Source of the DNA: Acidimicrobiia bacterium
Lineage (GTDB): Bacteria; Actinomycetota; Acidimicrobiia; Acidimicrobiales; Bin134
Direction: 5' to 3'
NCBI GenBank assembly: GCA_022822265.1
Contig: JAJECA010000027.1
Location: 1-64,000 of the forward strand
DNA: 64,000 nt
In this document: one piece after another, positions 51,218 through 59,816 of the stretch
How positions within the stretch are numbered: position 1 is the stretch's first letter
Layout: every line of letters begins with the position of its first letter
Translations under genes and position numbers: made by a program
Notes under the pieces: model-generated
The model's input: only the letters and a program-made list of their open reading frames with translations
Database searches by the model: none
Told to the model about the DNA's origin: nothing

Positions 51218-52728
51218 GATGATCCGGGGAACACCAGGGTGACGTGGCTGTGGGGAGGCAACACCAGCGGTCCGTCGATTTCGACTTGGTCTTCGCTGGG
51301 CACCACCCGGTTGGGGTCTTCGGGGGTGTTGGTGGCAGCCGGGTCGTCGGCCCACAGGGTGATGCGCTGGGCCGTGCCGCCGATCCCGTCGAGGTTCACC
51401 AGCAGTTCGTCGTCGGGCAGCCGATTGACCAGCGAGAGGTGGGCTTGGCCTGAATCGGGGTCGAGGGTGCCCGCCGCATCTAGCGCCGACAGCCCGCCGC
51501 CCGGCGCGATGGCCGCTTCGAGCCCCGCCTCGGTGATCACCTCGACGTCCAATCCGGTGCCCTGAGCACAGCGGCGGGCCACCGCCAGGGGGTGGAACGT
51601 GGTCTGGCGCACGATGCCGTCGGGGGTGGTGAAGATCGGGCCCAGCACGTTCACCATCTGTGCTTGGGTAACCAGCGACACCTTGTCGGGGTGGCGCCAC
51701 AGCACGTGCAGCCAGGTGGCGTGGGCCAAGGCGTCTTTGAGGTCGAAGTGGTACTCGATCATGGGGGCGGGCTCGATGTGTACCGGCGGGCCGACTTCGG
51801 CCCGCAACCGCCGGTTGATCACCTCGGGCTGGTGGGCCATAGACAGGTAGGCCTCCGGCCACACCCCCCACTCGTCGATGCAGATCCGCAGGTCGTGGTG
51901 CAGCTTGCTGCGCCGCTTGGCCGCCCCGATGAGCCCCCAGGTGTCGCAGATCTCGGCCTCCGATGCGATCGGGCCGGCCAGAACGCCCTCGTAGTCGAGC
52001 TCGTTCCAGTAGAAGTGAAGCGACAGCCAGTCGAGCACCGCGCCGGCCTCGTTGAGCATCGTCCAATTCCAGTCGGTGTCGTAGGCGCCCACTCCCACTA
52101 GTGAGATGCTGTTGTCGGCCCACCGCAGCAGCTTGCCCCACTCCCGGGTCAGCTCGGCGTGGCTCTCTGCGGTGGTGTGCAGGTGCTGCCACCAACCGAA
52201 GTTCTCATTGCCGATGCCCCAGATGGGCACATCGTGGCGGTTGGGATGGGGCCCGGCCTGGCGCAGCGCCACCTCGGGAACGGGCAGGTCGCTGTTGCAG
52301 TAGGCAAGCCACTCCAGGGCCTCATCGATGGTCCCGGTTGAGGCGTTTAGGTTGAGGTAGGTGGTCGAACCCAGAAGCTGGGCGTAGGCCAAGAACTCCT
52401 CGGTGCCGAACCGGTTGGGCTCCAGCATCGACCAGGCCAGGTCGAACCGGGCGGGACGGTCGTCTGGTGGCCCGATGCCGTCGCGCCAGTGGTAGCCCGA
52501 GGCGAAGTTCCCGCCCGGCCACCGCAGCACCGGCGGGGCCAGCTCCCGAGCGGCGCCCAGCACGTCGGTGCGATACCCGTCGGCATCAGCCAGCGCCGAT
52601 CCCGGCTCGAACACCCCGCCATAGATCGCCCGCCCCATGTTCTCCAAGAACTGCCCGTACACCCGCTGGTCCACCGCTCCCGTAGTGCGACGGGAATCAA
52701 CCAGCACGGTCGCGTTTGGCGTGGTCAT
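51214..52728 (-). CDS. alpha-L-arabinofuranosidase (GH51)
   Basis: 504 residues. GH51 motifs: QFLENMGRAIYGGVFEPGS, LRWPGGNFASGYHWRDGIGP, acid/base Glu175 in IGNENFG and nucleophile Glu286 in CIDEWGVW. HFYWNELD precedes the nucleophile and a beta-sandwich closes the chain. No signal peptide, so it probably acts on imported arabino-oligosaccharides. The only glycosidase in the window. It is translationally coupled to a PhyH gene. Confidence 0.92.
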   Translation of the reverse strand: MTTPNATVLVDSRRTTGAVDQRVYGQFLENMGRAIYGGVFEPGSALADADGYRTDVLGAARELAPPVLRWPGGNFASGYHWRDGIGPPDDRPARFDLAWSMLEPNRFGTEEFLAYAQLLGSTTYLNLNASTGTIDEALEWLAYCNSDLPVPEVALRQAGPHPNRHDVPIWGIGNENFGWWQHLHTTAESHAELTREWGKLLRWADNSISLVGVGAYDTDWNWTMLNEAGAVLDWLSLHFYWNELDYEGVLAGPIASEAEICDTWGLIGAAKRRSKLHHDLRICIDEWGVWPEAYLSMAHQPEVINRRLRAEVGPPVHIEPAPMIEYHFDLKDALAHATWLHVLWRHPDKVSLVTQAQMVNVLGPIFTTPDGIVRQTTFHPLAVARRCAQGTGLDVEVITEAGLEAAIAPGGGLSALDAAGTLDPDSGQAHLSLVNRLPDDELLVNLDGIGGTAQRITLWADDPAATNTPEDPNRVVPSEDQVEIDGPLVLPPHSHVTLVFPGSS

Positions 52729-52744
52729 ATGTGCTTCTTACCAA

Positions 52745-53554
52745 TCACGGATCGGGTGATAGCGACGCACCTTCGTCCCGAAGCGAGAGATCGTCAACGT
52801 CCCAGCGCAAGTAGAACCGTAGATCGTCAAGGCTCATTGAAGCTTCGTCGCACAGCTCATGGTCATCCACTCTGACCCCTTCAACCTCATTGAACAACTC
52901 AGCCAGTTTGTCGAAAGCACTTTGAGAGTTCATTCGAAGGTCTGATTCTTCGTAGTCGGCGACTCTCATTGTGGCCCTAAGGCCAATCTTGTATTCCACG
53001 GATTCGTAGAGTTCCTCTTCAGAGGACAGAAGAATGTAAATGCCTGAAATATGGTGGCCCTCCCCCCGGAGCAACTTCCGCATGGCTGATCGCTGACTAT
53101 CAATGCGTCTGTTGAATGTGTCGGGGAATGCAGATCGCGTGTATCGACGACCTATCCAGCGTGCTACGAGTTGCGTTGCCTGTTTGCCCAGTTGAGCATC
53201 TGGTGCCCCCAAGTCCGTTCGCCTAACGCGAGCGCAATTGTGAATCGATATCGCGAAGTGTTCTAGGCGGTCATCGATGGTCGCATCTAGGTGGAGTGTT
53301 CTTCCGCTCTTCCCGTAGCGAAAGTTGCCATCGGGTTGCTCTATCGGGGTGGCGAGCACAAATTCTACGAATGGCTCAACCGCAATGTCTGCGGCAAGGT
53401 CACATGGGTGGCTTATCGCCAATGCGTAACCCTTGTTCTCCCATTCCTTCGGTAGGAAATCTGCATCCACCAAGGAGTTTACAGTTTCAATCGTGAGTAG
53501 AGACCCTTGGTCCCATCTCCGTACCTCTCCAGGGGCAGTTGGATCAGGCAGCAT
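52745..53554 (-). CDS. hypothetical protein, third gene of a TIGR04255-linked operon
   Basis: 269 residues from ATG 53554, 21 nt after the HTH gene stop. The visible pattern is a central ALAISHPCDLAADIAVEPFV motif (about 44-63) with the HPCD Cys and an EPFVEFV strand, followed by charged alpha/beta sequence. The C-terminus is very acidic (DDLRFYLRWDVDDLSL). No transmembrane part. Not assigned to a family. Its place at the end of a compact lower-GC operon suggests an effector or partner of the first two genes, but that is inference. Confidence 0.6.
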   Translation of the reverse strand: MLPDPTAPGEVRRWDQGSLLTIETVNSLVDADFLPKEWENKGYALAISHPCDLAADIAVEPFVEFVLATPIEQPDGNFRYGKSGRTLHLDATIDDRLEHFAISIHNCARVRRTDLGAPDAQLGKQATQLVARWIGRRYTRSAFPDTFNRRIDSQRSAMRKLLRGEGHHISGIYILLSSEEELYESVEYKIGLRATMRVADYEESDLRMNSQSAFDKLAELFNEVEGVRVDDHELCDEASMSLDDLRFYLRWDVDDLSLRDEGASLSPDP

Positions 53555-53575
53555 CGTCTGGGACTGCTTCTCGCG

Positions 53576-54310
53576 CTACTGGTCCTCAGCGAATGGTCGT
53601 CCCGTAATCGCTTCGAACTGGTCTGCAGCCGATGAGGATTCGGACCTACCGAAACTCTCAGCGAGTAGGCGGCCCTTGCGGCCAGCTGCAATATCGGGTG
53701 TAGCGGTCGGCGCAAGACTACCAATTGCTCTATTGATTACGAATGTCCGTAGGTGCTCCTGTTGCAACTGTTCGCGGATCGTCGTACCGCCCGCAACCAC
53801 CTGATCGAGCGCTGCTGCGAACGCCGGTAGCCCATTTGAAGCCCACTCTCGGGCTATGTCCCAGATAGTCTCAATCCGTCTCCGATTGTCGAAACGCGGG
53901 TTATTTCTTGACTGCAGCCACGCGTAGACTGTTGGTCGCTCGACTTGAAGAAATTTGGCGAGTTGGCTCACACCGATTCCAAACGAGCTACGAATATCAA
54001 TGAGCATCTGAGCCACGGACGGCTTCATTGCTGGAGCACTTTCTGAAGCCTGTGACTTACGTGGCGAATCACTTGTTGTGCTAGTCGAGGATGGTCCGAC
54101 GTGCGCAACGAATACGATTAATTGATTTGTGCCTCCGCTGCCCAGATCCAAGGACAGTGCATCAGCCGACTTATAAAGGCAGCCCAGTGGCAAGATCATT
54201 GGAGGCTCTGCCGAGGGCGTGTGATCGGACAGTACCGATTCTTGCCATCTGAAGACTGGCCCGTGGCAGTGAACCGATCCTGTCGACGCATCTTCTTGTT
54301 GTCGGGTCAC
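53576..54310 (-). CDS. helix-turn-helix protein, middle gene of the TIGR04255-linked operon
   Basis: 244 residues from GTG 54310. The GTGA overlap with the preceding stop and GGGGAG nine nt upstream favour this start over ATG 54361. Residues about 95-160 carry an HTH: SVAQMLIDIRSSFGIGVSQL, AKFLQVERPTVYAWLQSRNN, then RRRIETIWDIAREW, as in Xre-like antitoxins and transposition regulators. The first 90 residues are a flexible segment rich in Ser/Pro with LIVFVAHVG. It may regulate the operon through the TGTAAGA repeats at 55118. Confidence 0.65.
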   Translation of the reverse strand: MTRQQEDASTGSVHCHGPVFRWQESVLSDHTPSAEPPMILPLGCLYKSADALSLDLGSGGTNQLIVFVAHVGPSSTSTTSDSPRKSQASESAPAMKPSVAQMLIDIRSSFGIGVSQLAKFLQVERPTVYAWLQSRNNPRFDNRRRIETIWDIAREWASNGLPAFAAALDQVVAGGTTIREQLQQEHLRTFVINRAIGSLAPTATPDIAAGRKGRLLAESFGRSESSSAADQFEAITGRPFAEDQ

Positions 54311-55110
54311 GTTGGCTCCCCTCGGCGCCAAGCTGTCAGTGCTGTATCTGTCACAGCACACCGGAACGCTAGATCCGATGCATCATGGAGCCTCCAGAAC
54401 GACTCGATAATTCTGTCCACTGAGAAGTCGGCTGGCTCAACCATGAAGTGATCGATGTCGACCGTGGCTGCAGGCGCTACGTCGGTCGGCTTTCTGACAT
54501 TCAGTTGGCTAGAAGATAGGTCGATAGGAAGTACGCCCTCTGGTGCTGGGTACGAGGTCCGAACAATTAGGCGGCCTATGTCTGTATTTGCCAAGAATTC
54601 GTATTTGTGCTCACCTCCAGTCGTGAAGGCCTCAGCACTGACTCCGTGCAGTTCAGAGCGAAGTGCTTCCGCCACGGTCAGATTGCTGTGGTCCTCAAGG
54701 AGATTCACTCTTCGGAAACCAAGGCGATCGACAAGCTCCACATCGATCACTGCCTGGATGTGACCGAGAACGTCGGCTAGTTCATTGGCAAAGTCATCAA
54801 ATGATGTGTATTCAGATCGCTCAAGAACAATTGAGTTTGTATTAATCGACACAAGTCCCGTTTTTTCACGGTTGATGAATAACCAGCGGGTCTCGGTATG
54901 CATACGGGGAGTCGATCCGGCCTCAAGCCGCACCGCCTGTAGTTCAAGCCGTTCGAACCGCGGATATCCCGTCTTGCGGAGTCGCTCTTGGATCTCCGGA
55001 ATGTAGGTCTCCATGTTCAAGACCGCTGAGATGACCACTTGGCCCAGTGCGAACACGATCGGGTTCCAGGCCAGATCGAGCGAGGGTCGCGCTCGTTGGG
55101 ATTCTGCCAC
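54307..55110 (-). CDS. TIGR04255-like family protein, first gene of a three-gene operon
   Basis: 267 residues from GTG 55110. It has NPIVFALGQVVISAVLNMETY followed by IPEIQERLRKTGYP, then WLFINREKTGLVSINTNSIVLE and RVNLLEDHSNLTVAEALRSE, the layout of the sporadically distributed TIGR04255 family (unknown function, often found in variable genome regions). No membrane segment or catalytic motif is seen. Two TGTAAGA repeats lie just upstream. The next gene starts inside its stop codon, so translation is coupled. Confidence 0.65.
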   Translation of the reverse strand: MAESQRARPSLDLAWNPIVFALGQVVISAVLNMETYIPEIQERLRKTGYPRFERLELQAVRLEAGSTPRMHTETRWLFINREKTGLVSINTNSIVLERSEYTSFDDFANELADVLGHIQAVIDVELVDRLGFRRVNLLEDHSNLTVAEALRSELHGVSAEAFTTGGEHKYEFLANTDIGRLIVRTSYPAPEGVLPIDLSSSQLNVRKPTDVAPAATVDIDHFMVEPADFSVDRIIESFWRLHDASDLAFRCAVTDTALTAWRRGEPT

Positions 55111-55117
55111 GCACTGA

Positions 55118-55136
55118 TCTTACACATTTTCTTACA
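55118..55136 (-). promoter_or_regulatory. paired TGTAAGA repeats upstream of the three-gene operon
   Basis: On the minus strand TGTAAGA occurs twice with a 12-bp period (55136-55130 and 55124-55118), ending 8 nt before the GTG at 55110. It is a candidate operator for the HTH protein. A TAAGAT hexamer in the downstream copy could double as a -10. Confidence 0.45.
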
Positions 55137-55243
55137 TACTTGTGACTAGCTGAGAATCACCTTCTTCAAGCATGTGAAACGTATACGCCCGTGGCGTGCC
55201 TCAATTCCTCCTGCATAATGCGGATTTGCCGTGCCCAGTGGGG

Positions 55244-56047
55244 CTAGCCCACCAACTGGCCATCGCGTAGCAGGGGGTCGAAGCGGTGCATGGGGTTCTT
55301 GAAACCGTCGAACTGCTCGAAGCCGAGGTCTTCGGTGCCGGCTGCGCAGCAGTGGTACACCATGGCGGCGCGGATTCCGTCGGAGACGTTGTCGGTGGAG
55401 CAGTGCATCAGGTGGCTGTCGAACACCAGCAGGTCGCCGGGCTGCATTGTGACCGCCTGGCGGTCTTCCATGTTATGGTCGACGATCTCCACATAGCCCA
55501 GGTTGGCGTTGGGCCGCCGGTCGGGGACGTGCTCGTGGACCGGTTCGGCGTGGCTGCCGGGAAGGACATGCAGGCAGCCGTTCTCCAGGGTGGCCTCGGT
55601 CACCGCCAGCCACAGCCCCACGATGGGCCGGGGCGGATCGAACGGAAAGTAGTAGCTGTCCTGGTGCCACGGCTGGCCCCACGCCCCGGGGTTCTTGAAG
55701 ATGAACTGCGACAAGAAGCAGTCCACATCGGGGCCGATCAAATCGCTCAGCATCCCGGCGATCCGCTCGTCGTGAAGGAACGATAAGAACGCCGGCCGGT
55801 CGTGGAGAGTGAACACCTTCGAGATGGTGTCCTCCGGGCGATTGCCGCTCAGGTTCCCCTGGGACTCCGGCGCGATAAACATCCCCTCTGGAGTGATCCC
55901 CGAGTCATTTGCCTCACGCACCACTCCCACCACATCGTCGAGCATCCGATGGCCTACCTCGGCCGGTGAGAAACCGTCCACGATAAAGAACCCCTGCGCG
56001 TGATAGCTGTCGAGAGCAGCGGGGGGCACGTGGGAAGCAATCGTCAT
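55244..56047 (-). CDS. phytanoyl-CoA dioxygenase (PhyH) family protein
   Basis: 267 residues from ATG 56047. Iron site His128 and Asp130 (QPWHQDSYYFPF) and His215 (DSHLMHCSTDN), with Arg226 (SDGIRAAMVYH) for 2-oxoglutarate. It has NGCLHVLPGSHAEPVHEHVP and LGPGDLLVFD-like (MQPGDLLVFDSHL) strands. Only about a quarter of its residues appear to match the PhyH protein at 50369, so the two are separate lineages rather than a recent duplicate. It lies next to tRNA-Ala. Substrate unknown. Confidence 0.9.
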   Translation of the reverse strand: MTIASHVPPAALDSYHAQGFFIVDGFSPAEVGHRMLDDVVGVVREANDSGITPEGMFIAPESQGNLSGNRPEDTISKVFTLHDRPAFLSFLHDERIAGMLSDLIGPDVDCFLSQFIFKNPGAWGQPWHQDSYYFPFDPPRPIVGLWLAVTEATLENGCLHVLPGSHAEPVHEHVPDRRPNANLGYVEIVDHNMEDRQAVTMQPGDLLVFDSHLMHCSTDNVSDGIRAAMVYHCCAAGTEDLGFEQFDGFKNPMHRFDPLLRDGQLVG

Positions 56048-56050
56048 GAG

Positions 56051-56124
56051 TGGAGCTGATGGGACTCGAACCCACGACCCCCTGCTTGCAAAGCAGGTGC
56101 TCTAGCCAGCTGAGCTACAGCCCC
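56051..56124 (-). tRNA. tRNA-Ala (anticodon UGC)
   Basis: 74 nt on the minus strand. The acceptor stem GGGGCTG pairs with CAGCTCC (one G-U), followed by discriminator A. D-arm GCTC...GAGC, anticodon arm CCTGC-TTTGCAA-GCAGG with TGC at the centre, and T-arm with TTCGAGT loop. No CCA is encoded. Placed four nt after the PhyH start codon end, on the same strand. Confidence 0.95.
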
Positions 56125-56218
56125 GGACTGTTCAATGGTACCGGGCACCTTGCGGGGCAAACGATCCAATACCCCGCTCAATGTGACCGGCTGGCGCTGT
56201 CGTGGTGGAATTGCCCCG

Positions 56219-57343
56219 GTGCGTTTCGATCTGAGCGACGATCAGGAGTTCTTCCGGGAAACCGCACGACGATTCATCGAAGCCGAGGTTCCGATCAGCG
56301 TGGTGCGGGAGTGGCACGACCACCCCGACGGCTACCCGCAGAGCTGGTGGCAGGCTGCGGCTGAGTTGGGCTGGACGTCGCTGATGGTGCCCGAGTCGCT
56401 GGGCGGCGGCAGCATCTCTGGCCGCCCGATCGTGGACCTCACGATTGTGGCCGACGAGATGGGCCGGGGGGTCACACCCGGGCCGTTCATGCCCACCAAC
56501 GTGGTGGCCGACACCCTGGGCCGGTCGGGATCGCCCGACCAGCAGGCGCTGCTCGAGGGGGTTGTGGCCGGCGAGGTGGTGCTGGGGTGGGCGTTCTGCG
56601 AGCCCGGCGGCGACTGGACTGCCGACAGTGTCTCCGCCGCAGCCGTACCGTCGAACGGCGGCTACGCGCTCACCGGCACCAAGGTGGCGGTGGAGGCTGG
56701 CGCGCAGGCCCACCATCTGCTGGTCACCGCCCGCACCCAAGACGGATTGGCCCAGTTCTTGGTGCCAGCCGATGCTCCGGGGCTGACCATCACCCCCCAG
56801 GAGTCGCTGGACTTGGGCCGCCGATTCGCCGAGGTGCGCCTCGTCGGAGTGCCTGTCGACCCCGAAGCCATGGTGGGGACACCGGGCACCGCCACCGAGG
56901 CCGACGTGGAGCGCCAGCGCCAGGTGATGGTGGTGCTCCAGTGTGCTGACAACGCCGGATCGGCGGCCAAAGTGCTGGAGTTCACCGTTCAGTACGCCTT
57001 CGACCGCTATTCCTTCGGGCGGCCCCTGGCGTCGTACCAGGCCCTCAAGCACCGCTTCGCCGACATGAAGCTGTGGTCGGAGGCCTCCCAGGCCGCGGTG
57101 GACGGTGCGGCCGACGCGCTGGCCGACGGCGCCGACGAGGCTCGCATGGTGAGCGTGGCCAAGTCTTACGTGGGCGACCACTCGGTGGAGCTAATGCACG
57201 ACTGCGTGCAGATGCACGGCGGCATCGGCGTCACCTACGAGCACGACCTGCACCTGTATCTGCGGCGGGCCACCGTGAACCGGGGGTTGTTCGGAACGCC
57301 GGGCGACTACCGGGTAGGTCTGTCGAAGATGATGGGGTACTAG
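56219..57343 (+). CDS. acyl-CoA dehydrogenase
   Basis: 374 residues from GTG 56219 (VRFDLSDDQEFFRETARRF). An upstream ATG at 56135 gives an unrelated N-terminus close to the tRNA. FAD-enzyme motifs: WTSLMVPESLGGG, WAFCEPGGDW, CADNAGSAAKVLEFTVQYA, YDRYSFGRPLASYQALKHRFAD (here FDRYSFGRPL), and the end QMHGGIGVTYEHDLHLYLRR. It oxidises an acyl-CoA at the alpha-beta bond. The catalytic base may lie in TYEHDL. Its last eight codons are copied in the spacer before the next dehydrogenase. Confidence 0.92.
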   Translation: MRFDLSDDQEFFRETARRFIEAEVPISVVREWHDHPDGYPQSWWQAAAELGWTSLMVPESLGGGSISGRPIVDLTIVADEMGRGVTPGPFMPTNVVADTLGRSGSPDQQALLEGVVAGEVVLGWAFCEPGGDWTADSVSAAAVPSNGGYALTGTKVAVEAGAQAHHLLVTARTQDGLAQFLVPADAPGLTITPQESLDLGRRFAEVRLVGVPVDPEAMVGTPGTATEADVERQRQVMVVLQCADNAGSAAKVLEFTVQYAFDRYSFGRPLASYQALKHRFADMKLWSEASQAAVDGAADALADGADEARMVSVAKSYVGDHSVELMHDCVQMHGGIGVTYEHDLHLYLRRATVNRGLFGTPGDYRVGLSKMMGY

Positions 57344-57410
57344 TGTGCCAGCGCCTGCATCTGAGGATCACCGCGGCTGGTCGTACCTGTCGAAGATGAT
57401 GGGGTACTAG
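57320..57410 (+). repeat. 24-bp direct repeat flanking a 43-nt spacer
   Basis: 57320-57343 (end of the first dehydrogenase, LSKMMGY and stop) is repeated exactly at 57387-57410, directly before the ribosome site of the second dehydrogenase. Identity ends at both edges of the 24 bp. It looks like a partial duplication or recombination scar. Confidence 0.85.
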
Positions 57411-57418
57411 GGGGAGCG

Positions 57419-58672
57419 ATGGACGACTTCGTGTATGCCGAGACCGATCCCGCCGAGCTGGCCCGATACCGGGAGGAGGTGCAGACGTGGATGAACGAGA
57501 ACATGCCCCGGCGCGATCCCGTCAATCCCTGGCACCCCACCCAAGACGATGACGAGAGGAGCAGCCGCAATCGGGAGCTTCAGCGGCGGTTGTCCGACGG
57601 GGGGTACGCCGCGGTGTGCTACCCCAAGGAGTACGGCGGCCAGAGTCTGACCGCCGCCCACCAGAAGATCATCGACGACGTGAGCATGGACTTCGACATG
57701 CCCATCTTGTTCAGCGTGCCCACCCTGTCGATATGCGGGCCGGTGATCTTGGAGTTCGGGACCGAGGAGCAGAAGCAGCGCTACATCCCGGCGTGGATCC
57801 GGGGCGACGAGCTGTGGGTGCAGTTCATTTCCGAGCCCAGCGGGGGCTCCGACATGGCCGGTGCCCTGACCCGGGCCGACCGGGACGGCGACGAGTTCAT
57901 CATCAACGGGTCCAAGATATGGAGCACGTTCGCCCAGCGCTCCGACTACGCCCTCATGCTGGCCCGCACCAACTGGGAGGTGCCCAAGCACCGCGGGCTG
58001 ACCATGTTCATCGTCCCCATCCACCATCCCGGCATCGAGATCCACCCCATCCAGATGGTGGACCGCAGCGAGGAGTTCTGCCAGGAGTTCTTCAACGACG
58101 TGATCATCCCCGCCGAGAACGTGGTGGGCGAGGTAAACGACGGATGGACGGTGGCCAGCCGGTTGCTGTTCCACGAGCGGGCCGCGGTGGGCAACGCCTC
58201 CCCCTACACCCAGGGCCGGCACCGGAACCGCACGGCCGACGGGGTGGAGGACTTGGCCGCCATCGCCCGAGACCACGGCGGCGCCGACGTCGGTCGCCAC
58301 CGCCAGCGGCTGGGGCACATGGAGACGCTCAGCCGGGTGGAGGAACTGCTTTCGGCCCGGGTGGTGAAGGGCATCGAGGGCGGCTTTTTGCCCGCCCCGG
58401 CTGGATCGCTGGTGCGCCTGTTCCATGGACTGTCTCGGACTGAGCGCCAGACGGTGGCCATGGAGGTGCAGGGCGACCGCGCCCTGGTGTGGAACGAGGG
58501 CGAGGACACTGGCGCATTCGGCTTGGAATATGTGCAGCGCCAGCAGGCCTGCATCGGCGGTGGCACCACCGAGATGGCCCGCAACATCATCAGCGAGCGC
58601 ATACTCGGCATGCCCCGCGAGCCCGCCGCCGACCGCGACCTCCCGTTCAACCAAGTCCCCCGCAGCGGCTAA
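57419..58672 (+). CDS. acyl-CoA dehydrogenase
   Basis: 417 residues from ATG 57419, with GGGGAG upstream. It has an N-terminal helical domain, VCYPKEYGGQSLTAAHQKII, QFISEPSGGSDMAGALTRAD, GSKIWSTFAQRSDYALMLAR and GTTEMARNIISERILGMPRE. It belongs to the larger acyl-CoA dehydrogenase subfamily that works in pairs, as often seen for steroid side-chain or branched acyl substrates, so the two genes may encode a heteromer. The catalytic Glu position was not identified with certainty. Confidence 0.92.
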   Translation: MDDFVYAETDPAELARYREEVQTWMNENMPRRDPVNPWHPTQDDDERSSRNRELQRRLSDGGYAAVCYPKEYGGQSLTAAHQKIIDDVSMDFDMPILFSVPTLSICGPVILEFGTEEQKQRYIPAWIRGDELWVQFISEPSGGSDMAGALTRADRDGDEFIINGSKIWSTFAQRSDYALMLARTNWEVPKHRGLTMFIVPIHHPGIEIHPIQMVDRSEEFCQEFFNDVIIPAENVVGEVNDGWTVASRLLFHERAAVGNASPYTQGRHRNRTADGVEDLAAIARDHGGADVGRHRQRLGHMETLSRVEELLSARVVKGIEGGFLPAPAGSLVRLFHGLSRTERQTVAMEVQGDRALVWNEGEDTGAFGLEYVQRQQACIGGGTTEMARNIISERILGMPREPAADRDLPFNQVPRSG

Positions 58673-58694
58673 GCCGCCGGGGCCGACCTCCGCT

Positions 58695-59582
58695 CTACGA
58701 AGCCAGGGGGCGGCCGAAGGGGAGGGATTCCTGCCAGGTGGCGAGGAAGCTCTCAGCCCGGTAGGCGGCGGCCAGGAATAGGCCGTCGGGGTGGTGGGCG
58801 ATCTCCTCTAGAGAAGCGGTGATCTTGGCCGCGGCGTCGGCGACGATGGCCTCGGGGGTGGGGTCGCCGGAGGGCCACCAGGCGAACAGCGATCCGGCGG
58901 TGGAGATGAAATCGGGAACCACGGTGGTGCCCGCTCGGCCGAGAATGGCCAGGGCCCGGGCGGTCACCGGGATGGGGCCGTAGGGGACCAGGGTGCCCAC
59001 TTGGAGCTGTTCAGCCATGGTGTGATTGATGGCCCCCATCTTGGAGCCGGCGAACAGCACGTCGGCTTGGCCGTTCATTTCCACCATCGTGGCGCCCCGA
59101 TCCTCAACGGCGGCTTTCAGGGCGTCGCAAATTGGTCCCGAGCCCTCGATGGCCACGGTGCGGCTGTCCAAACCGCCGCTGGCCTGAGCCGCCGCGGCCA
59201 CCACTCCAGAGACCGTGGCTTGATCGGCCACATCGCCCACCGCCGCGCGGGGATCGTCTTCGGCCAATGACGCCAGAGCCGTCCTCGGCACCCGGGTGCC
59301 CGGCTCGGGCAGAAAGCGGCCCGAGGCCACCATGGGGGCGATCTCGGCGGTGAACTTGGCCACCGCGTCGGCCCGGTCGTCGTCCACTGCGTTGATCCCC
59401 GCAGAGGCCCCGCTGCGGCGCATCTCGAAGGTGGCGAAGGCGTAGGTGAGCGACCGGGCCAGGTCGCTGGCTCCGCCGGGCAGGATCTTGCGGGCCGACC
59501 GGACGATGCCCACCGACTCGGGCGCGTCGGCCAGATCGAAGACGATGAAAGCGTCGACCGTTTCGAGTTTCTCAAAGGGCAT
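58695..59582 (-). CDS. Glu/Leu/Phe/Val dehydrogenase-like protein, divergent
   Basis: 295 residues from ATG 59582, which overlaps the xseB stop by one nt. The N-terminal half has VFDLADAPESVGIVRSARKI, then GGASDLARSLTYAFATFEMRR, a weakened version of the family's substrate loop: the usual Lys-rich GGxKGG is missing. The C-terminal Rossmann part runs VAIEGSGPICDALK, GATMVEMNGQADVLFAGSKMG, PVTARALAILGRAGTTVVPDF. It is shorter than true glutamate dehydrogenases and may not deaminate. Function uncertain. Confidence 0.65.
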   Translation of the reverse strand: MPFEKLETVDAFIVFDLADAPESVGIVRSARKILPGGASDLARSLTYAFATFEMRRSGASAGINAVDDDRADAVAKFTAEIAPMVASGRFLPEPGTRVPRTALASLAEDDPRAAVGDVADQATVSGVVAAAAQASGGLDSRTVAIEGSGPICDALKAAVEDRGATMVEMNGQADVLFAGSKMGAINHTMAEQLQVGTLVPYGPIPVTARALAILGRAGTTVVPDFISTAGSLFAWWPSGDPTPEAIVADAAAKITASLEEIAHHPDGLFLAAAYRAESFLATWQESLPFGRPLAS

Positions 59583-59803
59583 TATTCGGACGACTCGCCC
59601 TCTTCGCTGTCCATTCCGGCCACGATCTCCTTTACCCGCACCTCGGCGTCGTTGATCCGCCCCCGGCATACCCGGATTAGCTCGGCGGCCCGCTCGACCT
59701 TCACCGCCAGCACGTCGATGTCGATGTCCTCAGCCTCGAGCTCGCCCAAGATCTGCTGAAGCTCGCTCAGGGCGTCGGCGTAGCCGATCTCTTGTGTGCT
59801 CAT
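59582..59803 (-). CDS. xseB: exodeoxyribonuclease VII small subunit
   Basis: 73 residues from ATG 59803, with AGGAG upstream. The family core is YADALSELQQILGELEAEDI and VERAAELIRVCRGRI, a two-helix coiled coil. The C-terminus is acidic. It pairs with XseA, whose gene ends 13 nt upstream, to degrade single-stranded DNA. Confidence 0.94.
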   Translation of the reverse strand: MSTQEIGYADALSELQQILGELEAEDIDIDVLAVKVERAAELIRVCRGRINDAEVRVKEIVAGMDSEEGESSE

Positions 59804-59816
59804 CTTCTCGTTCTCC

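Noticed and set aside
51218-52195. 608-residue PhyH protein starting at 52195
   Set aside because: The added part overlaps GH51 in another frame and is Arg/Pro/Ala-rich. The ATGA start at 51217 begins the recognisable family sequence.
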